Shown piece after piece: positions 23,085 through 31,341 of a DNA stretch of 41,918 nucleotides. A program made the position numbers and the translations under genes. Below the pieces are notes generated by a model, which had not been told where the DNA came from, searched no databases, and saw nothing but the letters and a program-made list of their open reading frames with translations. The stretch comes from CAYTES01 sp964436935 (GTDB lineage: Bacteria > Patescibacteriota > Gracilibacteria > UBA1369 > UBA12473), in assembly GCA_964436935.1 (NCBI GenBank), contig CAYTES010000007.1, forward strand, positions 1 to 41,918. The letters are read 5' to 3'. The first letter of the stretch is position 1, and every line of letters begins with the position of its first letter.

Positions 23085-23618
23085 ATGAAGCAGAATCCTT
23101 CCTTCTGTAAAAAACCGGCCATGACGCTCATTGAGTTGCTGGTTGTGATGGGTGTCATTGGTATTCTGATGACGGTTTCGATCGGCGGCATTTCCAAAAG
23201 CCGGCAGCAGGCTCGTTTTAAAGAAGCGGTGAATACGGTGGTGGGGTTCATTCAAGGAGCGCGCAGTCGAGCTCTAAGCAATTTGAGTATGAACATTGGA
23301 GGAATTGATTATTCCGCCGATGCTTTTTATCTTCAGATCAATTCGCAAACCAATGAATTGAATTTATATGCCGATTTCAACGGCACGAATGATCAACTTT
23401 TGGAACATCAGACCTTAGACCCTTCGGTTCAAATCACACCCAATCCCTCCGATCTCGATCGCATGGTGTATTTCGCGCCGATGGGAGAGTTGGAGTTTTT
23501 CTACACCGACGGAAGTCCCGATAATGAAATCACCTTAACGCTCACCAGTCCGGGAAATCCTTTTGAACAAAAAATATTTTTATCCGAAGTTGGACGGGTT
23601 CCGGAATTGGTGAAATAG
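23085..23618 (+). CDS. GspH/FimT-like type IV pseudopilin
   Basis: 177 aa from ATG 23085; the frame is open to a TTG at 23043, but a TATAAT lies in between. The leader MKQNPSFCKKPA precedes MTLIELLVVMGVIGIL, a type IV pilin N-terminus with the usual Glu5. The cleavage site would be Ala-Met instead of the usual Gly-Phe, which is uncommon. After the helix comes VVGFIQGARSRALSN, the segment typical of GspH/FimT minor pseudopilins, then a beta-rich C-terminus. Minor pseudopilins prime or cap the pilus. It is followed after 14 bp by the glycosyltransferase gene, so the two are probably co-transcribed. Confidence 0.82.
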   Translation: MKQNPSFCKKPAMTLIELLVVMGVIGILMTVSIGGISKSRQQARFKEAVNTVVGFIQGARSRALSNLSMNIGGIDYSADAFYLQINSQTNELNLYADFNGTNDQLLEHQTLDPSVQITPNPSDLDRMVYFAPMGELEFFYTDGSPDNEITLTLTSPGNPFEQKIFLSEVGRVPELVK

Positions 23619-23632
23619 TGAACAGCTCCTAA
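23618..23632 (+). repeat. AACAGCTCCTA motif, copy 2
   Basis: Reads GTGAACAGCTCCTAA. It fills the whole 14-bp gap between the pseudopilin stop (TAG 23616-23618) and the ATG at 23633. As an upstream sequence it is the opposite of a ribosome binding site (CTCCT, not AGGAG). Confidence 0.6.
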
Positions 23633-24820
23633 ATGAAAACCATTATTTTTTTCAACATTCCGTCTCACGGACACATCAATCCTACCTTGCCATTGGTGAA
23701 ACGTTTGGCGAAACGCGGGCATCGGATCATTTATTATTGTTTTGAGGAATGGCGAGAACAATTGGAGTCGCTTCCCGTTGAATTCAGGGCCTACCAAAAT
23801 ATTAAATACCGTCATGGTGACGTGCAATCGGGAAATTTTATCCATCTCGCGCGGCGGTTGTTGGAAGTTTCCGATCCCATTCTTCAGGCCCATTTGGAAG
23901 AAGTGAAACGGGATGATCCCGATTTGATCATTCACGACTCATTATGTCCTTGGGGAAAAATCATGGCCCATGAGTTGAAGGTGAAAGCGGTGAGTTCCAT
24001 CACGACTTTTGTGATCGGATACAAACTCATTCGCAAAAATCCATCGATGATTTTTCAACGCCTCCGGGAGTTATTCTCTATAAATTATGTCATGTTTCGA
24101 CGGTATGCTCGAAAGCTTTATCTAAAATATGGGATTCAATTTTCACTCAAAGAGGTGTTTCGAAATAAGGAAAAAAGGAATGTGGTCTATACGTCACACT
24201 TTTTCCAGCCGTACGCGCAAGATTTGGGAAAGGAATTTTATTTTGTGGGACCATCTTTTGAGAATCGTGAGGGAAAGAGTGATTTTCCGTTCAATCAATT
24301 GAATCCGAATCAAACTAAAATCTTGATTTCTTTAGGAACGATTATGAACGAGCGAACCGATTTTTATCGAGAATGTTTCAAGGCCTTTAAAGACCAAGAG
24401 GTTCAAGTGATTCTTTCAATCGGGAATAAAGTCGATTCTAAAAGCCTGGGGGAAATCCCCGAGAATTTCATCGTTCGGGCGACGGTTCCACAGCTGGAAT
24501 TATTGAAGCAGGTGTCGCTTTTTATTTCGCATGGAGGCATGAACAGTGTGAATGAATCCTTGCATGAGGGAGTGCCTTTGGTGCTTTTTCCTCAGCAAGG
24601 CGAGCAAAAGATTGTGGCCAATCGAGTAGTGGAGTTGGGAGCCGGAATCGTACTGAAAGGAAAAAATCCAACCGCGCAACAAATCCATCAAGTGGCGATG
24701 CACGTCCTGGAAAATCCCGACTTCAAAAAGAATGCGGAAAAAATCGAAAAAACCTTACGCGAGGCGGGTGGAGTGGAGCGGGCTGTGGAGGTGGTGGAGG
24801 AACAGCTCCTAAAACGGTGA
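23633..24820 (+). CDS. UDP-glycosyltransferase, GT1/MGT family
   Basis: 395-aa GT-B enzyme that should move a sugar from a nucleotide-sugar donor to a small or lipid acceptor in the cytoplasm or at the inner membrane face. The N-terminal Rossmann half opens with FNIPSHGHINPTLPL, the acceptor-side motif with the usual His. The C-terminal half has ISLGT (about residues 231-235) and the donor-binding signature ISHGGMNSVNESLHEGVP followed by PQQGEQ near 305-330, where Gln/Glu contacts the sugar. Length matches the family (about 390-420 aa). The acceptor cannot be told from sequence. Adjacent pilin genes make glycosylation of a surface component or glycolipid possible, as an inference. Its 3' end overlaps the convergent lipoprotein gene by 12 bp. 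Confidence 0.87.
   Translation: MKTIIFFNIPSHGHINPTLPLVKRLAKRGHRIIYYCFEEWREQLESLPVEFRAYQNIKYRHGDVQSGNFIHLARRLLEVSDPILQAHLEEVKRDDPDLIIHDSLCPWGKIMAHELKVKAVSSITTFVIGYKLIRKNPSMIFQRLRELFSINYVMFRRYARKLYLKYGIQFSLKEVFRNKEKRNVVYTSHFFQPYAQDLGKEFYFVGPSFENREGKSDFPFNQLNPNQTKILISLGTIMNERTDFYRECFKAFKDQEVQVILSIGNKVDSKSLGEIPENFIVRATVPQLELLKQVSLFISHGGMNSVNESLHEGVPLVLFPQQGEQKIVANRVVELGAGIVLKGKNPTAQQIHQVAMHVLENPDFKKNAEKIEKTLREAGGVERAVEVVEEQLLKR
24801..24811 (+). repeat. AACAGCTCCTA motif, copy 3
   Basis: The 11-bp core lies in the last codons of the glycosyltransferase gene (encoding part of EEQLLKR), a few bases before its TGA, at the convergent junction with the lipoprotein gene. Confidence 0.55.
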
Positions 24821-25972
24821 CATGTATTCAACATCGGTCTGTTGGGAAGTGCCGGAGTCGATGAGGTCCACCGTACGAAATCGATGACGGCAATAGGTTT
24901 GTAATTCGGGGTCAAAATAAAGGTTGGTCCAAATTTCAGGATCCCTAACCGCGTCCCAGCTCAGCGGAAGTGTGTTTTCTGGATGGAGTGTGAAGGTTTG
25001 CCCTTCGTAGAGTGTCGGAAGCTCGTTTTGTGATAAAACGGTTCTGTAGTCGGGATCCGGTTTTAAATAGAGTGCGGAAGCCTTTAAGGTGATAAAAGTA
25101 TTGCATCCCGGTTCAAATCCGTAACCTGGGTCATAACGGTCATAGGGTTGAGGATTGGAGTCGGTACTGCGTTCCATTGAAAAATCTTGAACCGGCCCAC
25201 TCAATTCTGGCCCATAATCAGCGGTATTGAGCATTTCCTGATAGTTATAGTCGCCTATTCTCATATCATGTGTAGCTCCATCCGTTTTTATCAGAGATTG
25301 GCTTCCGTCCGGCAATAAATCGAGACAGGTATAAAAAAGAGGGGGATTTAGCGAAGTGGGCAATGTTTCATAATCAGGATAACGTAATCCGATTGAGAAT
25401 GAATTTCCTTTGAATCTATCCCCGCGACTCGACCATTCTCCTCCCAGGCTCAATTTCACAAGTGTTCCCTCAAAGGCGTTTCCCACCCATTCTTCCATTT
25501 GGTTTTGCCATCCGATCAGGCTGGAGTCGGTCCAATACACTTCTTTCGACATATGACGTCCGCATGTATTTTTAATCGTGCGATTATCATTTCCCATCAC
25601 AGGGAGCGCTTCAAGGGTTCCTGACTTTATTCCGGGATTAGCCACTAAAGAAGCGGCAATAAAAGTAGCGAGGTCATTTGGACTAAGAGGAGGAGTGCTG
25701 GGGCGGTAGAAGTTTGATTCGGGAATAACGAACTGGTTCATGGCCTTGAGATAAACGGCACAGGCCGCGTCGATTTCCGTGGCGTTGATTTCTTGATCTT
25801 CCAGGGTTTCCATTGCCGAAGCCGAAAGGTGACTGTTGATGTCTCTAATGATTTCAGGGCATTGGTCTAAATCAAGAGTGGAGTGTTGTTCTTCGGGAGT
25901 GCGACATCCCATCATGCTCTCTGCGGCAAGGAGCGCCTTTAAGCCTAAGCCAAGCGTTTGGGGTAATTTCAT
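24809..25972 (-). CDS. Putative lipoprotein, unknown function
   Basis: 387 aa. The short N-terminal hydrophobic segment ends in ESMMGC (Cys at about 23), a weak lipobox, so lipid anchoring is plausible but not certain. No domain is recognised. The body has cysteines near 38, 70, 147, 227, 297 and 364 that could pair outside the cytoplasm. It has a Pro-rich segment near 92 and a beta-rich second half rich in Tyr, Asp and Pro. The gene stands alone behind a consensus promoter. It converges with, and overlaps by 12 bp, the glycosyltransferase gene. Confidence 0.8.
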   Translation of the reverse strand: MKLPQTLGLGLKALLAAESMMGCRTPEEQHSTLDLDQCPEIIRDINSHLSASAMETLEDQEINATEIDAACAVYLKAMNQFVIPESNFYRPSTPPLSPNDLATFIAASLVANPGIKSGTLEALPVMGNDNRTIKNTCGRHMSKEVYWTDSSLIGWQNQMEEWVGNAFEGTLVKLSLGGEWSSRGDRFKGNSFSIGLRYPDYETLPTSLNPPLFYTCLDLLPDGSQSLIKTDGATHDMRIGDYNYQEMLNTADYGPELSGPVQDFSMERSTDSNPQPYDRYDPGYGFEPGCNTFITLKASALYLKPDPDYRTVLSQNELPTLYEGQTFTLHPENTLPLSWDAVRDPEIWTNLYFDPELQTYCRHRFRTVDLIDSGTSQQTDVEYMSPF

Positions 25973-25999
25973 GAGTGTAAGGACTTAGGAATGGATCTT

Positions 26000-26027
26000 A
26001 TTATAGTTGCAATAAGGGATATGTCAA
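26000..26027 (-). promoter_or_regulatory. Consensus promoter of the lipoprotein gene
   Basis: Minus strand: -35 TTGACA (26022-26027), 16-bp spacer, -10 TATAAT (26000-26005), both boxes perfect. The leader is about 21 nt to the ATG at 25972, with no Shine-Dalgarno sequence. Confidence 0.75.
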
Positions 26028-26071
26028 ATGCGCATTTCTTCCGCTTGTAACCTATAAAAAGGATGATTCTT

Positions 26072-26090
26072 GAGCGAGGAATGAGGAGCT
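26072..26090 (+). repeat. 19-bp dispersed repeat, copy 3
   Basis: Reads GAGCGAGGAATGAGGAGCT and differs from copy 1 (63-81) at one base. It lies between the lipoprotein promoter and the inverted-repeat element at 26113. Confidence 0.6.
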
Positions 26091-26112
26091 CTCTTTCCCC
26101 CTTCACCATAAT

Positions 26113-26282
26113 CTATAAAATGGGATATCCTATTAAGTGAGAAATTTTATAGAAAGAAAGTTCGGGAGAGTCCCGCGTGTTCGTCGACGAAGCATTTTGT
26201 TCTGCGTAGGAGGCGAATAGGTGGGACTTTCCCGTTGGCAGGTTTCGCTCCCTTTCGAACGTAGGGGATTCCCATTTTATAG
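26113..26282. repeat. 170-bp inverted-repeat element E3
   Basis: The arms CTATAAAATGGGATATCC (26113-26130) and the complement of CTATAAAATGGGAATCC (26266-26282) pair with one indel. An inner pair, CGGGAGAGTCCCGC (26163-26176) with the complement of CGGGAAAGTCCCAC (26221-26234), matches 12 of 14. A perfect palindrome, TTCGTCGACGAA, is at 26180-26191. The right arm includes the pilC stop codon. Read outward on the minus strand, the end is GGAACCTATAAAATGG, close to the GGAACCTCTGAAAAA end of E1. The interior is not clearly homologous to E1/E2. It may also end the pil transcript. Confidence 0.7.
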
Positions 26283-27506
26283 GTTCCCCACCACATCCAA
26301 CAAGCTGAAAATCGGCTGCATCACGGAAATGATCAATCCTCCCACAATCACTCCCATGGTGACCATGATGAGCGGCTCCATGAGCTTGGACATATTCGAG
26401 GCCATTTGATCGACCTGTTCGTCATAATAGTTGGCGATTTTGTCACACACGGTCGAGAGTTCCGCGGTCTGTTCCCCGATGGAAATCATCGACACCACCA
26501 TATCCGGAAACAAGAATCGACTGTCGGTCAGATTTTCGGCCAACGGAATACCGCGGGATACATCTTCGGCGGCCAGAAGAATTCGCTGCCGATACACTTT
26601 GTTTCCAATGGCATCCGCATCAATTTGAAGTCCTTTCACAATCGTGATGCCGCTATTGAGCAGACTTCCCAGTGTTCGGGTGAATTTGGCAAGGGACATA
26701 TTGCGAATCATCCTTCCGACAATGGGAAGATGGAGCATCAAATTGTCCCAATGGTAGGCACCGCCGGCGGTGCGTTTCCATACATAAATCCCGCCGATCC
26801 CCACAAAGAGTCCGGCAAAAATGGTCAGATAAGAATTCACGACAAAATCACTCAATGCAATCAAGATTTTGGTGGACGTGGGCAATTCGCCACCCCCTTG
26901 CGTAAACAATTGCATGAGTTGAGGGACGACAAAGGCCAAAATCACAAAGATGGCACCGAACATGATGATCATGACCACGGCCGGATAAATCAGGGCTCCT
27001 TTGATTTTTGAGGTAACCGCTGAATTTTTTTCTTCCTGCGTGCCCACTTGCTTGAGAATGCCATTCAATTGCCCCGAGGCTTCCCCTGCATGGATCATCC
27101 CAATTTGGGTGTCGCTGAACACTCCTCTAAAATCTTCCATGGCCTCGGAAAAGCTTTTTCCAGATTCGATTTTTTGAGCCATGGTGGCAATGATGTGTTT
27201 GAATCGGATGTTTTTCATTTGATCGGCCAAGACGTAGAGTGCCTTAACGAGGGGAACTCCGGCCTCGATCATGATGGAGAGCAATTGAAAAAACGTCACC
27301 TTGTCTTTCAAGCTGATGGTACTGAACGATTGAATGCCATCATTCAATCGACGATACCAATAGGCCAACCCGTGCTCCGCAAGATCGGTTTGGGGGATCA
27401 TGTCACTTTCTTCTCCAATTTCAAGCACGCTCACGGCATCATTAAAACCGGTGCCCAAGACGGGGTTTTCAGCGAGCGAGGGAGTGGAGGCTGCAGTAGG
27501 TTCCAT
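26277..27506 (-). CDS. pilC: Type IV pilus inner-membrane platform protein PilC (GspF family)
   Basis: 409-aa polytopic membrane protein that transmits the motion of the PilB motor to pilin assembly. It has the two tandem GspF domains: the first at about residues 68-190 (KVTFFQLLSIMIEAGVPL, later GEASGQLNGIL), the second at about 270-390 (FTRTLGSLLNSGITIVKGL, later ISIGEQTAEL). Membrane spans lie near 172-195, 220-243 and 380-402. The N-terminal 60 residues are a non-conserved acidic extension. The length is normal. It is the last gene of the pil operon, 11 bp after pilB. Its stop codon lies in the arm of inverted repeat E3, which could terminate or stabilise the transcript. Confidence 0.95.
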   Translation of the reverse strand: MEPTAASTPSLAENPVLGTGFNDAVSVLEIGEESDMIPQTDLAEHGLAYWYRRLNDGIQSFSTISLKDKVTFFQLLSIMIEAGVPLVKALYVLADQMKNIRFKHIIATMAQKIESGKSFSEAMEDFRGVFSDTQIGMIHAGEASGQLNGILKQVGTQEEKNSAVTSKIKGALIYPAVVMIIMFGAIFVILAFVVPQLMQLFTQGGGELPTSTKILIALSDFVVNSYLTIFAGLFVGIGGIYVWKRTAGGAYHWDNLMLHLPIVGRMIRNMSLAKFTRTLGSLLNSGITIVKGLQIDADAIGNKVYRQRILLAAEDVSRGIPLAENLTDSRFLFPDMVVSMISIGEQTAELSTVCDKIANYYDEQVDQMASNMSKLMEPLIMVTMGVIVGGLIISVMQPIFSLLDVVGNL

Positions 27507-27517
27507 AAAAAGTTAAA

Positions 27518-29011
27518 TTATTCAATCGGTCGGGCGACGCGGTACACTTCGCTCAGGGTGGTTAAACCTTGCAGCGCTTTTAAAATTCCGCTTTGTTCCA
27601 AGGTGGTCATGCCGCCCTTGATGGCCGCTTCTTCCAGTTCAATCGACGGTTTGCGTTGAATGATTTGATGGCGGAGCTCATTGGTCATTTGAAGCACTTC
27701 GTAAAGCCCCACACGACCATGGTAGCCCATGTGATCACACTGGTCGCAGCCCACCGGTTCATAAAATTGCAGTCCGGCCAAAAGCCCTTGATCCGCTTCC
27801 GCTTTTTCGGCGGGAGAGAGTCGATCGATCGCTTTTTGAACCGTGACTTTGGTGGCCTCATCCAGGCTCGCCATAGGTTTTTTACAGCTTTGACACAGTT
27901 GGCGCACCAACCGTTGGGCAATGATGGTATTGATCGTGGCGGTCATCAAAAAAGGAGGAACTCCCATGTTGTCGATACGCGTGATGGTTTCCACGGCGCT
28001 GTTCGTGTGAATGGTCGATAGCACCAAATGCCCGGTAAGGGAGGATTCGATGGCCACATCAATGGTTTCACGGTCACGGATTTCTCCCACCATCATGATG
28101 TCCGGATCTTGACGCAGGGCGGCACGTAAGCCGCGAGCAAAGTCGTATTGAATGTCCGGGTGCATTTGGCTTTGATTCAATCCGTTCATTTGGATTTCAA
28201 CCGGATCTTCAAAGGTCAAAATATTCACTTCGGATTTGTTCAGCATTTGAAGACAGGAATAGAGCGTGGTGGTTTTACCCGATCCGGTCGGTCCGCTCGT
28301 GAGGATGATTCCATTTGGAAGTTGGAGGCTCTTTTTTAAATTTTCAAGCCCCACCCCGGTGAGTCCGAGGCCTTCTAGGGCCGGAATTTCACGGGTACGT
28401 TCTTGAATACGCATCACGACTTTTTCGCCGTTCACGGTCGGAAGGGTGGAAACACGCAAGTCCATCTCCCGTCCGTCCGGTGTGGTGACTTGAGCGCGTC
28501 CGTCTTGCGGAATCCGTTGTTCATCGATTTTAAGATTCGACATGATTTTGATGCGGGACACCACTGCCGGATGAATATTGGGTGGGTATTCCACGATTTC
28601 CCGGAGCACACCATCCACACGGTAGCGAATACGCACCGTATTGTCTTTGGGCTCAATGTGAATATCACTCGAGCGGATGTCCACGGCGTAGGAAATGCCA
28701 CTGGTCACCAGCTGCGGGATATTTCCCGAAATGATGGAGTTTTGAAGTACCTTCAATTGAGTGGTGGAAATGGGTGCCACAGCAGCGGCAACAGGAGGTG
28801 TCGCGACAGTGGGTTGGGGAGCGGGGGGTGGAGGAGCAGGAGGTGGGGGCGCGGCGATAAGGGCTACCGGAGTGGCACTCGCTAAAACCCCGGCAGTGGA
28901 AAGAGGCGTTCCTGTTGTTGGATTTCCATTGGATAAATTGGGGAACAATAGTCCACCGGCAGGCAAACCTGCTCCGGGAGAAGAATCAAAATGAGGGTCG
29001 GTAGAATTCAT
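27518..29011 (-). CDS. pilB: Type IV pilus assembly ATPase PilB (GspE family)
   Basis: 497 aa from ATG 29011 (a TTG two codons upstream is less likely). It is the hexameric motor that drives pilus extension from the cytoplasmic face. The conserved region begins near residue 80 with the N2 domain (SSDIHIEPKDNTVRIRYRVDG). Walker A GPTGSGKTT is at 240-248. The Asp box TFEDPVE, Walker B PDIMMVGEIRD (about 303-313), His box HTNSA, and two CxxC pairs (CQSC, CDQC) for the structural zinc follow. Unusual: the N1/MshEN domain is missing and is replaced by a 75-residue Ala/Pro-rich segment. It lies 11-18 bp from both neighbours in the operon. Confidence 0.95.
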   Translation of the reverse strand: MNSTDPHFDSSPGAGLPAGGLLFPNLSNGNPTTGTPLSTAGVLASATPVALIAAPPPPAPPPPAPQPTVATPPVAAAVAPISTTQLKVLQNSIISGNIPQLVTSGISYAVDIRSSDIHIEPKDNTVRIRYRVDGVLREIVEYPPNIHPAVVSRIKIMSNLKIDEQRIPQDGRAQVTTPDGREMDLRVSTLPTVNGEKVVMRIQERTREIPALEGLGLTGVGLENLKKSLQLPNGIILTSGPTGSGKTTTLYSCLQMLNKSEVNILTFEDPVEIQMNGLNQSQMHPDIQYDFARGLRAALRQDPDIMMVGEIRDRETIDVAIESSLTGHLVLSTIHTNSAVETITRIDNMGVPPFLMTATINTIIAQRLVRQLCQSCKKPMASLDEATKVTVQKAIDRLSPAEKAEADQGLLAGLQFYEPVGCDQCDHMGYHGRVGLYEVLQMTNELRHQIIQRKPSIELEEAAIKGGMTTLEQSGILKALQGLTTLSEVYRVARPIE

Positions 29012-29028
29012 TTGCAAAAAAGACAGAT

Positions 29029-29610
29029 TTATACACTTTGAAGGTACGCAGCGATCGACAGTTGAACGCGAAGCGTTTTGCTTTCGCTGTTGCGTTGGAG
29101 GGATATTCCATTGATGGACATGATACGAATTCCATTTTCAATGGAACCCGAATTTTCAATGTATTCCAGGAATTTATAAAAGTTACGTTCGGACGTTTCG
29201 AGTGTCACCGCAACCGGAATAAATCCGTATGCGTTATTTCCGTCTGGAGTTGTGATTTCTCCGTAAACCAATTGATTGATGAAGAACGGGTTGCTTTCGT
29301 AGTGATTTTTAAGCGCAAAATCATCCAGCATCCGGGTTAGATTATTTAAATCTTCTTTGATCGGAAAAATGGAATTTATTTTTTCTTGTTGGGAAACTTG
29401 ATCATCCAGGGCCTGCTTATTCGAGTCCTGATAGGATTTCAGGGCCTTTTGCTTATCACTTTCCAAATCCAATAAAATGCCATCGGCTTCGGCAAGATCG
29501 GCTTGTACGGCGGAGAGCGCATTGAATTGAGTCATCCCGTACCAGCCGGTGAAACCAAACAGTAAAAGTGCTGCAATAAGGGAAAGATGTCCGGGAGTGG
29601 AAGAATTCAT
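29029..29610 (-). CDS. pilO: PilO-like type IV pilus alignment protein
   Basis: 193 aa with the PilO plan: a short cytoplasmic start, one membrane span (about residues 9-27), a coiled coil (about 35-75), and a ferredoxin-like periplasmic domain (about 80-193) with the typical NFYKFLEYIE helix and a closing strand (LRVQLSIAAYL). PilO pairs with PilN in the inner membrane and links the PilM/PilB side to the outer parts of the machine. The call rests on this plan together with its place between the pilN-like gene (18 bp) and pilB (18 bp). Sequence identity to characterised PilO is probably low. Confidence 0.75.
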   Translation of the reverse strand: MNSSTPGHLSLIAALLLFGFTGWYGMTQFNALSAVQADLAEADGILLDLESDKQKALKSYQDSNKQALDDQVSQQEKINSIFPIKEDLNNLTRMLDDFALKNHYESNPFFINQLVYGEITTPDGNNAYGFIPVAVTLETSERNFYKFLEYIENSGSIENGIRIMSINGISLQRNSESKTLRVQLSIAAYLQSV

Positions 29611-29627
29611 AAAGATAAAATGAGAGA

Positions 29628-31136
29628 TTAGTCGCGTGGAATGTGACCGTTATAGTCTTCTTTTTCGGGCTCAGCCCATAAGGAAGAAATAGAATCGAAT
29701 ACATTTAAGAAATTGGTGGAAACGGAGTCCGTGAGGGAGACACTCGATGTTTCGGTGGAGAGAGGGATTTCCTCCGATTCGGGGGCTTGAGATGTTTCAT
29801 CGGAAGTGTCTGCCGGGGGGCCGGTGGTCTCCGGAGATGTGGTCCGGCTGTTGGTCGGAGCAGGGGTGGAAAGGACCGTGGGAATCACTTCATCCCGAAG
29901 ATCCTCCCCGGTTTGAAGTTGCAGTTCAATGGAAAAGGAAGAAGTAAAAGAGTCTCCCTGTTCGCTGTTTTTGCTAAAGGAGCGGTCGGAGACATTGGCA
30001 AACAGCGTGGACTGTTCCAGCGCATCCATCAAATCCGAAATGAGAGAAAAGTTAAGGGTGTCTTCCGTTTGGGTTGTTCCCTTGAGCGCAATCGTTTGAT
30101 CCGAGGAGTTGAAGGTGAGATTCGTGTAAAAAATATTGCCTTTGATGCCGCTGCCATAGAGCGGATCCACCTTTTGTGTCAATTCTTCGAGTTCTTGAAG
30201 GACTGTGGACCAGTGAACTCGGCTTCCTTTAATAGTGAGAACGGTGGTGAATTCATTTTTGCTGATTCCTGTCGCCATGGTGAATAATGTTTCAATCGTT
30301 TTAAAATCCAATTCTTGGCTCAGGTCGAGGCTTTTTATGTTTTGCTGAAACTCTTTGGCATTTAAAAGTGCCAAAATACTATTGAGATTATGACTTTGAA
30401 ATTGGGATTCGGAATCTTTTTGAGTGGTCAGCTTTTTTTGGTCTTCCGCGATTTTGCTTTTTAAAGCGGCGAGGTACTCATTTTCGAGTTTTGTCGTATC
30501 TTCTTTAAAGGCTAAGGCCTTTGGGTAAAGGGGATGAATGAGTTTTTCTTTAATGGTGGTGAGCGAAATCTGTATTTCGGATTGAAGTTGGTCCAGTTCT
30601 TTTTTAAGCTGGGCTCGGGAATTTTCCGATGTGTATTCGGATTCATATTCCGCATATTTGAAAAGATAGCTGTCGGCCTGAAGACTGAAATCGTCCAGGG
30701 CAAATTTGGCAATGAGAGAATTATAAAAGTTAATATCGGTCTGTTCCTGTTTAAAGGATTCTTGAAAAACACTCAGCCGTTGGATTGGATTTTGGCCCAG
30801 CCAGGTGAAGCCTAGGCTTAGCTGGGTAAAAAAGAATCCATAAGTTGAGACCAGTGCGATAAGGCCGAATTTAAAAAGGAGACTTCCCCAGTGAAACGTT
30901 TCACTTCCCAGTCCAAGATCGGAGGCACTTTTCGGCTTCGGCCCTAAGATTTTAGCGGTATCTCCTTTTGCCATAACCGAGTCGACCACCGTGGAATTGC
31001 CCGTATTTAATCCGCCGTTTGCGGCTTGACCAAAAAGGTCCGGCATCGCTTCGGGGGCGGCATTGGAAGTCGGCCCACCATTAGAAAGTGCGGCTGATCC
31101 ACTATTCAAATCCGGAAAAAGAGAGTTGTCCGCCAT
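29628..31136 (-). CDS. PilN-like fimbrial assembly protein, enlarged
   Basis: 502 aa, much longer than a standard PilN (about 180-200 aa). Residues 1-85 are a Gly/Asn/Ser/Ala-rich cytoplasmic tail. One membrane span lies at about 87-110, followed by long helices likely to form a coiled coil (120-250). A PilN-type alpha/beta domain follows (about 285-415, with VLTIKGSRVHWSTVLQELEEL and TIALKGTTQTEDTLNFSLISDL resembling PilN core strands and helix). It ends in a Ser/Thr/Pro/Glu-rich tail. It is the first gene of the pil operon, directly before pilO, as PilN normally is. PilM, the usual cytoplasmic partner, is absent here. The long N-terminal tail may take part in contacts normally made by the short PilN peptide; this is speculation. 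Confidence 0.7.
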   Translation of the reverse strand: MADNSLFPDLNSGSAALSNGGPTSNAAPEAMPDLFGQAANGGLNTGNSTVVDSVMAKGDTAKILGPKPKSASDLGLGSETFHWGSLLFKFGLIALVSTYGFFFTQLSLGFTWLGQNPIQRLSVFQESFKQEQTDINFYNSLIAKFALDDFSLQADSYLFKYAEYESEYTSENSRAQLKKELDQLQSEIQISLTTIKEKLIHPLYPKALAFKEDTTKLENEYLAALKSKIAEDQKKLTTQKDSESQFQSHNLNSILALLNAKEFQQNIKSLDLSQELDFKTIETLFTMATGISKNEFTTVLTIKGSRVHWSTVLQELEELTQKVDPLYGSGIKGNIFYTNLTFNSSDQTIALKGTTQTEDTLNFSLISDLMDALEQSTLFANVSDRSFSKNSEQGDSFTSSFSIELQLQTGEDLRDEVIPTVLSTPAPTNSRTTSPETTGPPADTSDETSQAPESEEIPLSTETSSVSLTDSVSTNFLNVFDSISSLWAEPEKEDYNGHIPRD

Positions 31137-31161
31137 GGGTTTGTTTTTATTTTATCCAGTT

Positions 31162-31190
31162 ATTTTATCAGATTTTGAATAAAAATGCAA
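31162..31190 (-). promoter_or_regulatory. Promoter of the pil operon
   Basis: Minus strand: -35 TTGCAT (31185-31190), 17-bp spacer, -10 TAAAAT (31162-31167). The leader is about 19 nt to the ATG at 31136. No Shine-Dalgarno sequence. Confidence 0.6.
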
Positions 31191-31213
31191 AAGGCAGCAC
31201 TTTAAAAAGGGAC

Positions 31214-31243
31214 GCCGCGTCCATCAGATTAAAATGATGCGGC
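31214..31243. other. Imperfect hairpin between divergent promoters
   Basis: GCCGC (31214-31218) can pair with GCGGC (31239-31243), helped by ATCA/TGAT further in. It lies between the pil promoter and the promoter of the 78-aa gene. It could be an operator-like site or a chance structure. Confidence 0.25.
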
Positions 31244-31283
31244 TTAAATCAAGTAGAGCGAAGGTGTCGTGGGCGACTTGGAA

Positions 31284-31315
31284 TTGACAAAAATAAATAT
31301 AAATGATATTATAAT
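31284..31315 (+). promoter_or_regulatory. Promoter of the 78-aa gene
   Basis: -35 TTGACA (31284-31289), a perfect match. The -10 is TATTAT at 31307-31312 (17-bp spacer) or TATAAT at 31310-31315 (20-bp spacer). The surrounding DNA is strongly AT-rich. Confidence 0.65.
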
Positions 31316-31341
31316 ATAATAATTTTTAAAATTTATTCCAC

